A stretch of 33,460 nt of DNA, taken from IMG/VR virus record IMGVR_UViG_3300009151_000223, positions 1 through 33,460 of that record; one strand, 5' to 3'. This document shows, piece after piece, positions 1 through 8,200 of the stretch (within the stretch, counting starts at the first letter, position 1; each line of letters opens with the position of its first letter). The translations under genes and the position numbers were made by a program. The stretch comes from a virus. The notes below the pieces were generated by a model. That model was not told the origin of the DNA and searched no databases. It saw only the letters and a program-made list of their open reading frames with translations.

Positions 1-1238
1 AAAGTTTGACCAAAAGCTTTGAATGTATCTCCTGGAGTTTTGATAGCCTGTTGCTTCATGTAAGAAGTTTTATCCATTTCATACATATCGTCTTCCATAG
101 CAGGCTCACGCATAGCTTGATCTGCCATGCCAGGTAATGTTGCTGGTGGATTTGTCTCACCAACATAACCTTGAATTGGCATTTGACCATAGCATTCATC
201 TAGACCTTCTTTGTAGCCTTCATGATAGTGTCTTGATTCTTCCATATCGTCATATGAACAATTGTACCCTTGTTTACCAAGAGCATGTGCCTTACCTGTG
301 TGACGTGCGGCTTTTAATCTTGTATTCATACCTTCTTTCACTTTCTTTTTCTTAGACAATTCTTTGAAATCTTTAGCATCTAGCTTACCTTTTGGTTCTG
401 CTACATCTAATTTATCTTGTTTGCCCGGTAAGTCTTTAGCTTCAAATTGCTGACTACGACCAGCACCTAATCCTGCGCCCATGTCACCATCATGTGTTGG
501 CATTTCAGCTTCTTTAATTTTTTTCATTTGTGAACCAGCAATTCTTGTTGCGGCTTCTTTACCGTACTTAGGTGTTAGTTTACGAACTAGTGCATCAAAG
601 CCCGTAGTAGCATTGTTGTGCTTACCGATATCGCCTTCTGCCATTTCTTGGTCAGGCATTAGTGTCATTTCACCCTTGCCAATAGATTGTTTAATCTGAT
701 TAGCTAATTGTGGATTGTCAACTGTACCTAATGTCTTATCACCTTGAGCAATAACTTGCGTTTGCTTCTGTGGCTGACCTGCTACTTGCTGTGGCTGACC
801 GGGTTGTGTTGTTTGACCAGGTTGTCCTGGCTGTCCAGGTTTCTTAGGCATTTGACTTGCTGGTTTAATTTGAATCTGGTCAGCTTCATTCAATGCAATT
901 TCTAATTGGTCTAAATATTCTTTCAAACTGTGTTTAGTAGTTTTCTTTTTGTCGTGTTTTGGTAGCTTAACATCTTTGCCTTGGTTAACACCAAATGCAC
1001 TGAAGTCATAGTTCTTAACTTTACCTGTCTCATCAGCACCTTTCTTAGGACGGCCGCGCCCTTTTTTTGGTGCATCTTTCTTTTCTTCTGCGTCTTTATT
1101 GATTTTGCCAATTTTGTGACCATACTGGTCACGAACATCTTCTTTGCCGTAACTTGTACCATAAGTACCTTTGTGTACTGTTGTACCTTCTGCTTCGTTC
1201 AACTGGTCTAGTTGTGATATTAAACTTTTGAAATCCAT
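1..1238 (-). CDS. AT-hook, Pro/Gln-linker structural-type protein (partial)
   Basis: The reading frame is open from an ATG at 1238 to the left window edge, giving 412 residues without a stop, so the C-terminus is missing. A good ribosome-binding site (AAAGGAAC) precedes the ATG. Residues 57-67 hold a lysine-rich AT-hook core (RGRP at 61-64), which suggests contact with AT-rich DNA. A low-complexity linker of PGQ-type repeats follows around residues 150-185, and the rest is hydrophilic with charged stretches. The N-terminus resembles those of conserved T4-like cyanophage proteins located in structural gene clusters. It is the last gene of the minus-strand virion block. A packaging, core or internal-head role is possible, but I cannot assign a function. 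Confidence 0.75.
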   Translation of the reverse strand, partial: MDFKSLISQLDQLNEAEGTTVHKGTYGTSYGKEDVRDQYGHKIGKINKDAEEKKDAPKKGRGRPKKGADETGKVKNYDFSAFGVNQGKDVKLPKHDKKKTTKHSLKEYLDQLEIALNEADQIQIKPASQMPKKPGQPGQPGQTTQPGQPQQVAGQPQKQTQVIAQGDKTLGTVDNPQLANQIKQSIGKGEMTLMPDQEMAEGDIGKHNNATTGFDALVRKLTPKYGKEAATRIAGSQMKKIKEAEMPTHDGDMGAGLGAGRSQQFEAKDLPGKQDKLDVAEPKGKLDAKDFKELSKKKKVKEGMNTRLKAARHTGKAHALGKQGYNCSYDDMEESRHYHEGYKEGLDECYGQMPIQGYVGETNPPATLPGMADQAMREPAMEDDMYEMDKTSYMKQQAIKTPGDTFKAFGQT

Positions 1239-1253
1239 TTTATGTTCCTTTAA

Positions 1254-1877
1254 TTATTTACTTGCGCCAGTTGCAGGCTTTGCAGGTCGCTTGATTGTGC
1301 TCATTGGGCTTTTAATTCCTCTTGGATCATTATCCAAGTATGGCTTGAACGGATCAAACGCATCAGGAGTTTGTTTACCTGCATAAGGTATATCAATTTT
1401 AGAATTTTTTGCTTGTGACTGTATAGACTTCAAATATGAATCGCTATAATTTTTACTTGCTTCTTTAGCACCCGGTTGTTCTTCTAATTCAGGGTGTAAT
1501 AGTAATGGATTGTGATCCATTTCATTAGCATAGCCTACCTGTTCATTATCAATGCTATCATCAAAATCAGTACCAACAACACGAACCATATCAACTTGAT
1601 AACCTAACAATTGAGCAATCTGCTGAATCATTGGCTCAGTCGCTGGATAGCGAAATTCTGCTTTTAAAATTGTAACACTTTGATTACTCAAATTAGGAAA
1701 TCCAAATGGTGATTTCTGTATTGGCGTGCTAGTAGGTTCACTAATTTTAACTGGGTCAAATTTATTCAAGTTATATTTAAACAACTCAAGGAAGTTCTTG
1801 TCGACCTCTCCGGCAATTTTAATAGTGTAGTTGTAAGTGTGAACACTCTCTACAATGTAATGTTTAAGGCTCTTCAT
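1254..1877 (-). CDS. conserved phage structural-type protein, unknown role
   Basis: This 207-residue protein starts MKSLKHYIVES, an N-terminal style common in T4-like phage virion and prohead proteins. Residues 1-105 look like a compact alpha/beta domain, including the stretch ILKAEFRYPATEP. Residues 115-207 are hydrophilic, proline-rich and probably disordered. It lies 25 nt downstream of the 160-residue gene, and a GATAAATA late promoter with an AGGAA ribosome-binding site precedes it. The neighbours on both sides are late virion genes, so a virion or assembly role is likely by context only. I do not recognise a named family. Confidence 0.7.
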   Translation of the reverse strand: MKSLKHYIVESVHTYNYTIKIAGEVDKNFLELFKYNLNKFDPVKISEPTSTPIQKSPFGFPNLSNQSVTILKAEFRYPATEPMIQQIAQLLGYQVDMVRVVGTDFDDSIDNEQVGYANEMDHNPLLLHPELEEQPGAKEASKNYSDSYLKSIQSQAKNSKIDIPYAGKQTPDAFDPFKPYLDNDPRGIKSPMSTIKRPAKPATGASK

Positions 1878-1896
1878 TTCTTATTCCTATATTCAG

Positions 1897-1904
1897 TATT
1901 TATC
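1897..1904 (-). promoter_or_regulatory. T4-type late promoter, GATAAATA
   Basis: The octamer GATAAATA followed by CTGAATATAGG lies 19 nt upstream of the ATG at 1877, with the AGGAA ribosome-binding site in between. It partly overlaps the stop codon of the preceding gene. Confidence 0.6.
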
Positions 1905-2385
1905 ATTTATCGTCTGTTTTAGCAGCCAACATCTTAAGCAGTTCATTGCGGTCTAGACTCTTGCCCTCGCCTAACGGAGTAGCTTCAATTTCTTCAGTTT
2001 TTCCAGCAATTTTTTGATCTAGACCAGCTTTTTTAAGCTGTAAATCAAGCATTTTTAATTTTTTATTAATCTTTGCTGTTTTAGCTGTAATAGCATGGCC
2101 TAACATTGTTCCCGCACTATTGAATATTTCACTAGCAAAACGACTGTCAACTTGCATACCCAAATCCATTAAGTCTTTGTAGCTTGAGGTAGCCATACTT
2201 GCTAATTCATCCATCTCATTATCAGCCACCTCTAATCCTCTTACCTGGGGTAATGCGTTCTCAATCTTCTCTAATGTATTAAGTGCTTCACTGGTTATTT
2301 CTTCAGCATTTTCTGGCATGGAAAGAGTCAATCCTCTATCATTGTTTTCAGGAAGATCAAAAAGTTCTTGCAATTTTTTTGTCAT
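1903..2385 (-). CDS. probable small terminase subunit (gp16-like)
   Basis: This 160-residue acidic, helix-rich protein has a central segment (about residues 66-125) of long amphipathic helices, with MLGHAITAKTAKINKK as a key stretch. Length and helical layout fit T4 gp16 (164 residues), the DNA-recognition subunit that forms rings and stimulates the packaging motor gp17. The match is by layout and resemblance to marine T4-like gp16 proteins, not by a diagnostic motif. It follows gp4, another late head/packaging gene. An AATAAATA octamer ends 5 nt before the ATG, and no Shine-Dalgarno sequence is well placed. It could instead be another small coiled-coil head protein. Confidence 0.55.
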   Translation of the reverse strand: MTKKLQELFDLPENNDRGLTLSMPENAEEITSEALNTLEKIENALPQVRGLEVADNEMDELASMATSSYKDLMDLGMQVDSRFASEIFNSAGTMLGHAITAKTAKINKKLKMLDLQLKKAGLDQKIAGKTEEIEATPLGEGKSLDRNELLKMLAAKTDDK

Positions 2386-2390
2386 AAAAG

Positions 2391-2398
2391 TATTTATT
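2391..2398 (-). promoter_or_regulatory. late promoter-like octamer, AATAAATA
   Basis: AATAAATA followed by CTTTT leads directly to the ATG at 2385. Typical T4 late start spacing would put +1 at or next to the ATG. The octamer abuts the gp4 stop codon. Confidence 0.5.
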
Positions 2399-2835
2399 TA
2401 CTTTCTTTTACCGTTGTAGAAAAGGTCATCTTCAGTTATTACCCTAAAGGTATAGCCCTGACTTTTACAATATGCCATTGCAGAATGCCACTTAGCATGA
2501 TTTATTGCTACTACCATTTTGTCTTTGGCATTGGCAACTTTACTCTCAATGATGCTTTGTTTCTTAGGCTTAATCTCAACTACTTCTGCTATTTGCTTGC
2601 CAAACTTGTTTTGATAAACTACAAAAAAGTCAGGTATGTAATTCTTTGCTTGTCCTGTAAAAGGATTACGATATGGTATACTTATTGCTTCACTAGCCCA
2701 ATACAACACACTGTTGTTGTTATCACAGAAATTCATAAATGTAAGTTCCCAACCACTACGATATCTAGGAGTATGTTTACCTACATATTTTTGAGGATTT
2801 TTAGGAGTAAACGACCCCTGTGCATACTTTGCCAT
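2398..2835 (-). CDS. 4: head completion protein gp4 (gp50)
   Basis: This 145-residue protein matches T4 gp4 (150 residues), which acts late in head maturation, after packaging and before tail joining. Shared features in order are a basic N-terminus with PKN..KY, YRSGWELTFMNF near residue 25, W..E...IPY near 46-54, PDFFV near 69, EIKPKK near 86, and a C-terminal FRVITEDDL. The P-D-x(n)-E-x-K arrangement is that of a PD-(D/E)XK nuclease fold, noted for this family. The ATG overlaps the stop of the upstream gene by one base (TAATG), indicating translational coupling. Alignment to gp4 by memory is clear over the whole length. Confidence 0.88.
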   Translation of the reverse strand: MAKYAQGSFTPKNPQKYVGKHTPRYRSGWELTFMNFCDNNNSVLYWASEAISIPYRNPFTGQAKNYIPDFFVVYQNKFGKQIAEVVEIKPKKQSIIESKVANAKDKMVVAINHAKWHSAMAYCKSQGYTFRVITEDDLFYNGKRK

Positions 2836-3194
2836 TACAATACAATGTTTCTAGCAACTGATTCATTGGGTTGGGGCACAGTACCAAAACCATAGATTGC
2901 AGTTTTACTTTTAAAACTGTTTAAATAATAAGCAATGACTGTGTTAGTTTCAAGTTGTGTTTTACCTTGAATATAACTTAATAACTCTAGTACAGGGATT
3001 TGTGTTTCTTGCGATATTCTAAACAAATATACTGTAAAGTTACCTGCTATTTGTACTGAATCACATGTACTTTTAAAGTATGAAAATACAATATCATACT
3101 CGCTGGAATTGATAATTAAGTTGAATCCATAGAATTCATCAAAAATTTTAACTGTTTGGTCTAATTGTGATCGTGAATCGATAATTTGTGCCAT
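2835..3194 (-). CDS. conserved T4-like phage protein of unknown function
   Basis: This 119-residue protein is coupled to gp4 by a TAATG overlap. It is a mixed alpha/beta protein with FDEFYGFNL near residue 18, NFTVYLFRISQE near 52 and a conserved-looking C-terminus, GTVPQPNESV. Proteins with this pattern occur in marine T4-like phages beside structural genes, but no role is established that I know of. A TATAAATA late promoter and a GGAG ribosome-binding site precede it, so it is expressed with virion genes. Confidence 0.75.
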   Translation of the reverse strand: MAQIIDSRSQLDQTVKIFDEFYGFNLIINSSEYDIVFSYFKSTCDSVQIAGNFTVYLFRISQETQIPVLELLSYIQGKTQLETNTVIAYYLNSFKSKTAIYGFGTVPQPNESVARNIVL

Positions 3195-3210
3195 ATAAAT
3201 CTCCGTAGAG

Positions 3211-3218
3211 TATTTATA
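3211..3218 (-). promoter_or_regulatory. T4-type late promoter, perfect TATAAATA
   Basis: A perfect TATAAATA followed by C lies 16 nt upstream of the ATG at 3194, with GGAG between. It sits in the 27-nt gap after the tube-like gene. Confidence 0.75.
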
Positions 3219-3274
3219 CTATTAAGCTTGACCAGAACCGATACCAGTTACAATTGAGCCACCTAATACACGAC
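3217..3274. repeat. direct repeat copy A (58 bp)
   Basis: These 58 bases match 4528-4585 with only two mismatches (positions 3252 and 3258). The repeat covers the last codons and stop of the 429-residue tube-like gene. It encodes RVLGGSIVTGIGSGQA. Confidence 0.9.
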
Positions 3275-4511
3275 TAATATTTTGCCCGGGTGTAGTTTGT
3301 ACACCCGCGTTCGGCACACTGTTATTGATACCAGTACCGGTAGTATTACCTGTAGATATAATTTGCGCCGGCGCGCCTAATCCTAAATTAGGTGCTCCTG
3401 CGGTGTTGTTAGGGCTTGATCCATAACCGGGATAGTATGTATTAGTTCTTACTGCTCCGGGCAACTGTTGTTGTACTGTTGTTGCTAATAATGAATTCAA
3501 GTCTTGCACAGCTACTTGTTTTAAATTCTTATTTTTAAATGTATTATATGTTGTGCCTGCTGTACGAATAGCACCTAATATATTGCCATTTGATAAATCA
3601 TTGATAAATCCGCCGGCGGCATCTACTAAGCCACCTTGTCCCAAGATACTAGAATTAGAACCAAGTCTGTTGATAGGACTAGGTGTTCTATCATAGTTTG
3701 TTTCTATACCAAATCCAGTAACTATATTACTAGGTGAACGACCGTCAATAGCGCCTTCGGCATATTTTACTGTTTCATAATCAATAGTCATTGTGTTTGC
3801 CATTGTGCCATTGCCTTGGGCATAATCATATGTATCATGGTTGAATGCAGTAATAACAGGATTAATTAAAGTATATTGCATAAAATTATGTTGATTTATT
3901 CCATAAATTTGAATACTCTTAAAGAATGGAATCTTACTTATGCCTTGATTTGATTGACTAGTTGTACCTGATTGTTGACTAGTTTCACCAATGTAACCCC
4001 AGTCTTCATCTCCGGAAATATCACCATCATATAAATTTCTTCTATTGAAATTTATTGAACCAGTATTGTTACCATTGGTAGTTTGTCTACCTGAAGTAGA
4101 TGTAACTGGTTTATCTGCATCTTTAAAATAATATGTGTAGTAGTTATACCACATGTCATTTACTAAGTTACCCCTATCATCATGAAATGCAATATTTATA
4201 GGTTGATATTTAATTTTAGTCTGAACTAGTCGTTTTCTATTATACTGATTTAATGTAGCTGTATCAATTGTATACTTAGGTAAATCGATTGTCTTTACAG
4301 TCAAGCCAAAATTGGCACCCTGCGCTATACCTTTAGCATAGACAGCAGGGTTTATTTCAAAGTATACGTGAAATAAGAACTTTAATTTAGGAGCGTACTG
4401 GTAAGAGTTAGTCCTAAATGTTTTTGCGGCATGAGTGTAATCTCTTACATAATCGTTGCCGAAGAATCCTTTGGCAGTATCTGTTAAGAGATTTTGAAAA
4501 AATCCACTCAT
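3222..4511 (-). CDS. tail tube-like virion protein (gp19 paralogue family)
   Basis: This 429-residue protein begins with a short hydrophilic region. About residues 40-110 resemble the tail-tube/baseplate-tube fold (LKFLFHVYFEIN, then FGLTVKTIDLPKYTIDT). A central region names a native-like tube core (FHDDRGNLVNDMWYNYYTYYF). The last 130 residues are Gly/Asn/Thr-rich and probably flexible. Its final 16 residues equal those of gp19 next door, and the DNA is also repeated. It follows gp19 with a 21-nt gap and no clear promoter, so it is probably co-transcribed. T4 has tube-related baseplate proteins (gp48, gp54) and this could fill such a role, but homology to either is not shown. Confidence 0.7.
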   Translation of the reverse strand: MSGFFQNLLTDTAKGFFGNDYVRDYTHAAKTFRTNSYQYAPKLKFLFHVYFEINPAVYAKGIAQGANFGLTVKTIDLPKYTIDTATLNQYNRKRLVQTKIKYQPINIAFHDDRGNLVNDMWYNYYTYYFKDADKPVTSTSGRQTTNGNNTGSINFNRRNLYDGDISGDEDWGYIGETSQQSGTTSQSNQGISKIPFFKSIQIYGINQHNFMQYTLINPVITAFNHDTYDYAQGNGTMANTMTIDYETVKYAEGAIDGRSPSNIVTGFGIETNYDRTPSPINRLGSNSSILGQGGLVDAAGGFINDLSNGNILGAIRTAGTTYNTFKNKNLKQVAVQDLNSLLATTVQQQLPGAVRTNTYYPGYGSSPNNTAGAPNLGLGAPAQIISTGNTTGTGINNSVPNAGVQTTPGQNISRVLGGSIVTGIGSGQA

Positions 4512-4527
4512 TTAATAACTCAAATGT

Positions 4528-4585
4528 TACTATTAAGCTTGACCAGAACCGATACCAGTTACGATTGAACCACCTAATACACGAC
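4528..4585. repeat. direct repeat copy B (58 bp)
   Basis: This is the partner of 3217-3274, with 56 of 58 positions identical. It covers the end and stop codon of the gp19 gene. The protein ends are identical apart from one residue before the shared RVLGG stretch. Confidence 0.9.
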
Positions 4586-5168
4586 CGATGTTTGTACCAA
4601 CACCTGAAGTTAATGGTGACTGAACTGCATTATCATATCTGATTGTCATAGCAATTTGTACTACTTCGTTTGTACCATAGTTTAAGTTATTATAGTTTGC
4701 TTGTTGCAAGAAGCAACCATAGCATTCCCAAGTTTCTAATACTATTGGTGCGGCTGTACCGTTACCACCGTCTAGTACTTCAATATTTGTCTGAAACTTA
4801 TAGTCTTGACCAGTTGCCGCAGATGCCTGCTCAACAAAGTCTAATTGTTTCTGTAATTGCTGTCCAACTAACTTAGATACTTGACCCTGTGCGTCATCTC
4901 TAACGTTAACTGTTAATGCTTGCCATTCATGACGACCAGCAAGATACAATGTTGAATTGTAAATTGGTATTGTAATTTCACCAAAACTAACTTGAGGACG
5001 TGTGATGTCTACAACTTGTTTAGTTAATTCAATAGTTTGACCAACACCAAAATTCAGAAAGTTAACTCTGAAACGGTATTGTAATTTGGGCATCAACAGG
5101 CCTTGGTTACCACCGGCATTATCGCTAGCTACGGTCATGTTGAACAATGATTGTGAGGCTGTTGCCAT
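4533..5168 (-). CDS. 19: tail tube protein gp19
   Basis: This 211-residue protein forms the inner tube of the contractile tail. The core matches the T4 gp19 family in its opening (LQYRFRVNFLNFG near residue 30), the VVDITRPQVSF segment, YLAGRHEWQALTVNVRDD near 74-92, and the ETWECYGCFLQQANY segment near 144. It is longer than T4 gp19 (163 residues), with a Gly/Ser-rich C-terminal tail shared with the next gene. It follows the sheath gene, as gene 19 follows gene 18 in T4. It has its own GATAAATA promoter and an AGGAG ribosome-binding site, fitting very high late expression. Confidence 0.92.
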   Translation of the reverse strand: MATASQSLFNMTVASDNAGGNQGLLMPKLQYRFRVNFLNFGVGQTIELTKQVVDITRPQVSFGEITIPIYNSTLYLAGRHEWQALTVNVRDDAQGQVSKLVGQQLQKQLDFVEQASAATGQDYKFQTNIEVLDGGNGTAAPIVLETWECYGCFLQQANYNNLNYGTNEVVQIAMTIRYDNAVQSPLTSGVGTNIGRVLGGSIVTGIGSGQA

Positions 5169-5188
5169 TTTTTAATCTCCTGTATACT

Positions 5189-5196
5189 TATTTATC
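5189..5196 (-). promoter_or_regulatory. T4-type late promoter for tail tube, GATAAATA
   Basis: GATAAATA followed by AGTATACAGGAG lies 20 nt upstream of the ATG at 5168. Confidence 0.7.
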
Positions 5197-5204
5197 TTTA
5201 ATAT

Positions 5205-5226
5205 TGATACCCCTTTCGGGGTATCA
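5205..5226 (-). terminator. stem-loop between sheath and tube genes
   Basis: A perfect 9-bp stem (TGATACCCC with GGGGTATCA) closes a GAAA tetraloop on the minus-strand RNA. It starts one base after the gp18 stop codon. No U-run follows, so it may partly terminate transcription or protect the 3' end of the sheath mRNA instead of acting as a full intrinsic terminator. Confidence 0.7.
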
Positions 5227-5227
5227 T

Positions 5228-8200
5228 TTATACGTTACCTGCTATCTCACCTGTGTTTAAAATACGAACCGGGATATAGATGAATTCAGCAGCCTTAACT
5301 GGTTCAATTGCAACATCAATCCATAATTCACTTCTATCTATACGAGCCGGTGTATTGTTACTGTCGTCACAAATTACCAAATAGTCATATAGACCACGTT
5401 TAGCAACTAAATCAACCAACAATGTTTGTACAACACCTGCAATCTGATTGCGTGTTAATTGATCGTTAGGTTCGAATACGAACGGACGAGCCGCAATAGT
5501 CAACTGACGGCGTACATAGTTAATCAAACGTGCAACGTTAATTCTATCTAATGCACTTGAACTATCATAGCTGTTCTTGTTACCATAGTTTAGTAAGCCA
5601 ACGCCAGTGAAGAATACCATTGGGTTAATTTGGTTAATGTATAGTACATCACGGATACCAATACGTGTCTTAATTGGTTGAAACTCACCTGTTGTGCGAT
5701 TCAAATAACCAATGTTCAAGGCATTGTCAATATTACCACGGCGAGTACCAGCTGGGGCTAACCAAGGATAAGCCACTGTATCATTACGTAAGAATGTACG
5801 CAACATCATATGTGATGACGGTACAACTACTTGATTTCCACTTAAGTCATTTGTAATTCCGCTTGGATAGAATAGACCCAAGTAAGTATTGCGTGTGACT
5901 AAACCAGCTTCTCCTGTACTTGCGGCGCCAGCATCATTGTTAGCCCAAGCTTGAATGTCAGTTGCACTATCAGCTAATCCCAACGGAGTATCACCAATTA
6001 TATAACCTGTCTCTCCTCTATCGTTGTTTAACACAACCATGTTAGGTTGTAGTTCTGGATAATTAGGAGTAGCCATCAAATTGAAATAATTATCTTCGTC
6101 ACGGATTGCAGTGTTAGTGTCAATAGAAGCACGTAATGCCTGTACAACCATAGCACGTTGTGCGTTACGACCCATGTATGCTACGCCCTTAGTGTTGTTC
6201 CCACTTACTGATACCCAGGTATAACTGAATTCAGGTAAGTTATCAACGTTAGTTGGTGCAGCCGGATTATATGCACCTGCATTAGGATAATTTGCACTTG
6301 TAAAATAGTTTGTTCTAAATTGTTTTACATTATAACCAGATCGGCGTGTGTTAAACAACAACATACCTTGTGGATATAATGTTGCTGTTGGTACATCCAA
6401 ATCAACATAATTGCTTGATAACAACGACTTGATTGTTGGAATAGGATCATCAACTGGGCTAATTGCACCAGAACTAGACCAACGTGCATCTTGGAATAGA
6501 ACACCGTTTTGACTTGTTTGGTCAGTGGTGTCTAATAACACCCACTGATCGATCCCACTAATCTCTTGCCAACGATAAATGATTGGATATAATTCTAAAT
6601 CGCCTGTGTCAACCCATAAATCACCATATACCAATGCAGTTCCATCACTTTGAACTGTTGGCGCAGTTGCCGCTATGATAGGACCATTTGGGTCAGTTGC
6701 AGGGCTACCGGTTGTTGATGGGTGGCCGTTACTATCATATGCTGTTGTGCGATATCCTACCCAAGTGCCAGCTTTTTGAACCATGATATCTACTTCATCA
6801 ATAACAGAGTAGAACCAATTTGTGTTGTTAGCAGGATCTGCGACCGGCGCGCCCTCATTACTTGTATATGTAAATTCTACCCAGTTACTTAATTGAGTAT
6901 CAAAACTATTAATAGATGCACCTGAATAATAAGATACGCCGGTAATAGCAGTACCTCCGCCCCCAATTTTAGTAACTACCAATTGTAAATCATTAGCAGG
7001 GCTGGTGCCATTCAAAACAGTTCCCGATATAGTAATAATATTACCCACTGCGTACCCGGTACCACCTGTATAAATTCCACTACTCACCCCTAAGTAATAA
7101 GCACCAAATCTTGAGTTAATATTAAAGGTAGCTCCTGTACCACTGCCACCGGTACATGCTACATTACTCCAACCAAATATTTTGTTAGGACCATATTTAA
7201 CGCCGGAAGTTGTTCCAATTGTAAATCCTGCTTCTGCAATAACTCCATTACTGACATTAGATACAACATCACTTAAAATTATTTCACCACCTTCTGTGTG
7301 AGTTAACGTTATTGCACCGTCTGCTGATACACTGGCTATCGTGTATGGTGCACCGGATGCTGACCATGCTGTTACAAAGCCCGTAGCATTTGCACCGTTG
7401 GGAATAGTTACTACATATCCAGTTGATAAGCTTGTGCTTCCAGGAACACTAACTGATACATACAAAGTATATGGACCTACCCCAACACAATTCGTACTAT
7501 TAAATACAGGACTTGTGTTATCACCTGTTATTATTGTTGCACCTGTAGAAATTCTTTCCCATAGATAATAAGGGGCAGATGACAATGTGCCATTGAAGTT
7601 ATATTGACCATAAATTGTACCAGCTGGGATTAGGGCTCCGCCGGTTGAGTCGAGTGGTGCAGTCACTGCCCAGTCAGAATTAGCTTGACTTACATTTTTT
7701 GCTACCCAACTTGCAGTAGCAGTTTTCCATTGAGATATGCTAGGGTACAAACCGTTACCTGAAGTTCCAATCTTTATCCACACAGAACCAGTTGGTCTTG
7801 GAGTGGTTTGCGAACTAGACCACAATGGCATTTGAGCAGAAGTACCATACGCAACAATAGCTTGATTATATGTTCCTGGAGTAATTCCACATAATGCTAA
7901 TGGAGTGTTACTTCCGTCAGTAAGAGTAATATAAGCAACTGCTCCTGGCGCAACTATTTGATTTGATATAATTTGTAATTTACCGCTAACCACTCTAGCA
8001 GTTACAACCGGAGTATTAATGTTGTTAATTGCAGTTGCAACATTTGCCACAGTTGTACCAGTAACGCTAACAGTAATAGTATAAAGCCCGCTTACATCCA
8101 TTGTAAAGTTACTTGTAGCACTCAATGTAGGGTTAGATGTAGAACCTTGAACAGTAGGAACATCACTTCTCCAAGTGCCGCCACCTACGCTACCCCAAAT

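Noticed and set aside
2368-2895. 175-residue plus-strand open frame
   Set aside because: It lies antisense to gp4 and its neighbours, which have clear homology and ribosome-binding sites; the antisense product is Cys/Tyr/Phe-rich without a recognisable fold.
4193-4200. Perfect TATAAATA inside the 429-residue gene
   Set aside because: It is in the middle of a coding region with no gene start downstream nearby; chance occurrence in AT-rich DNA is likely.
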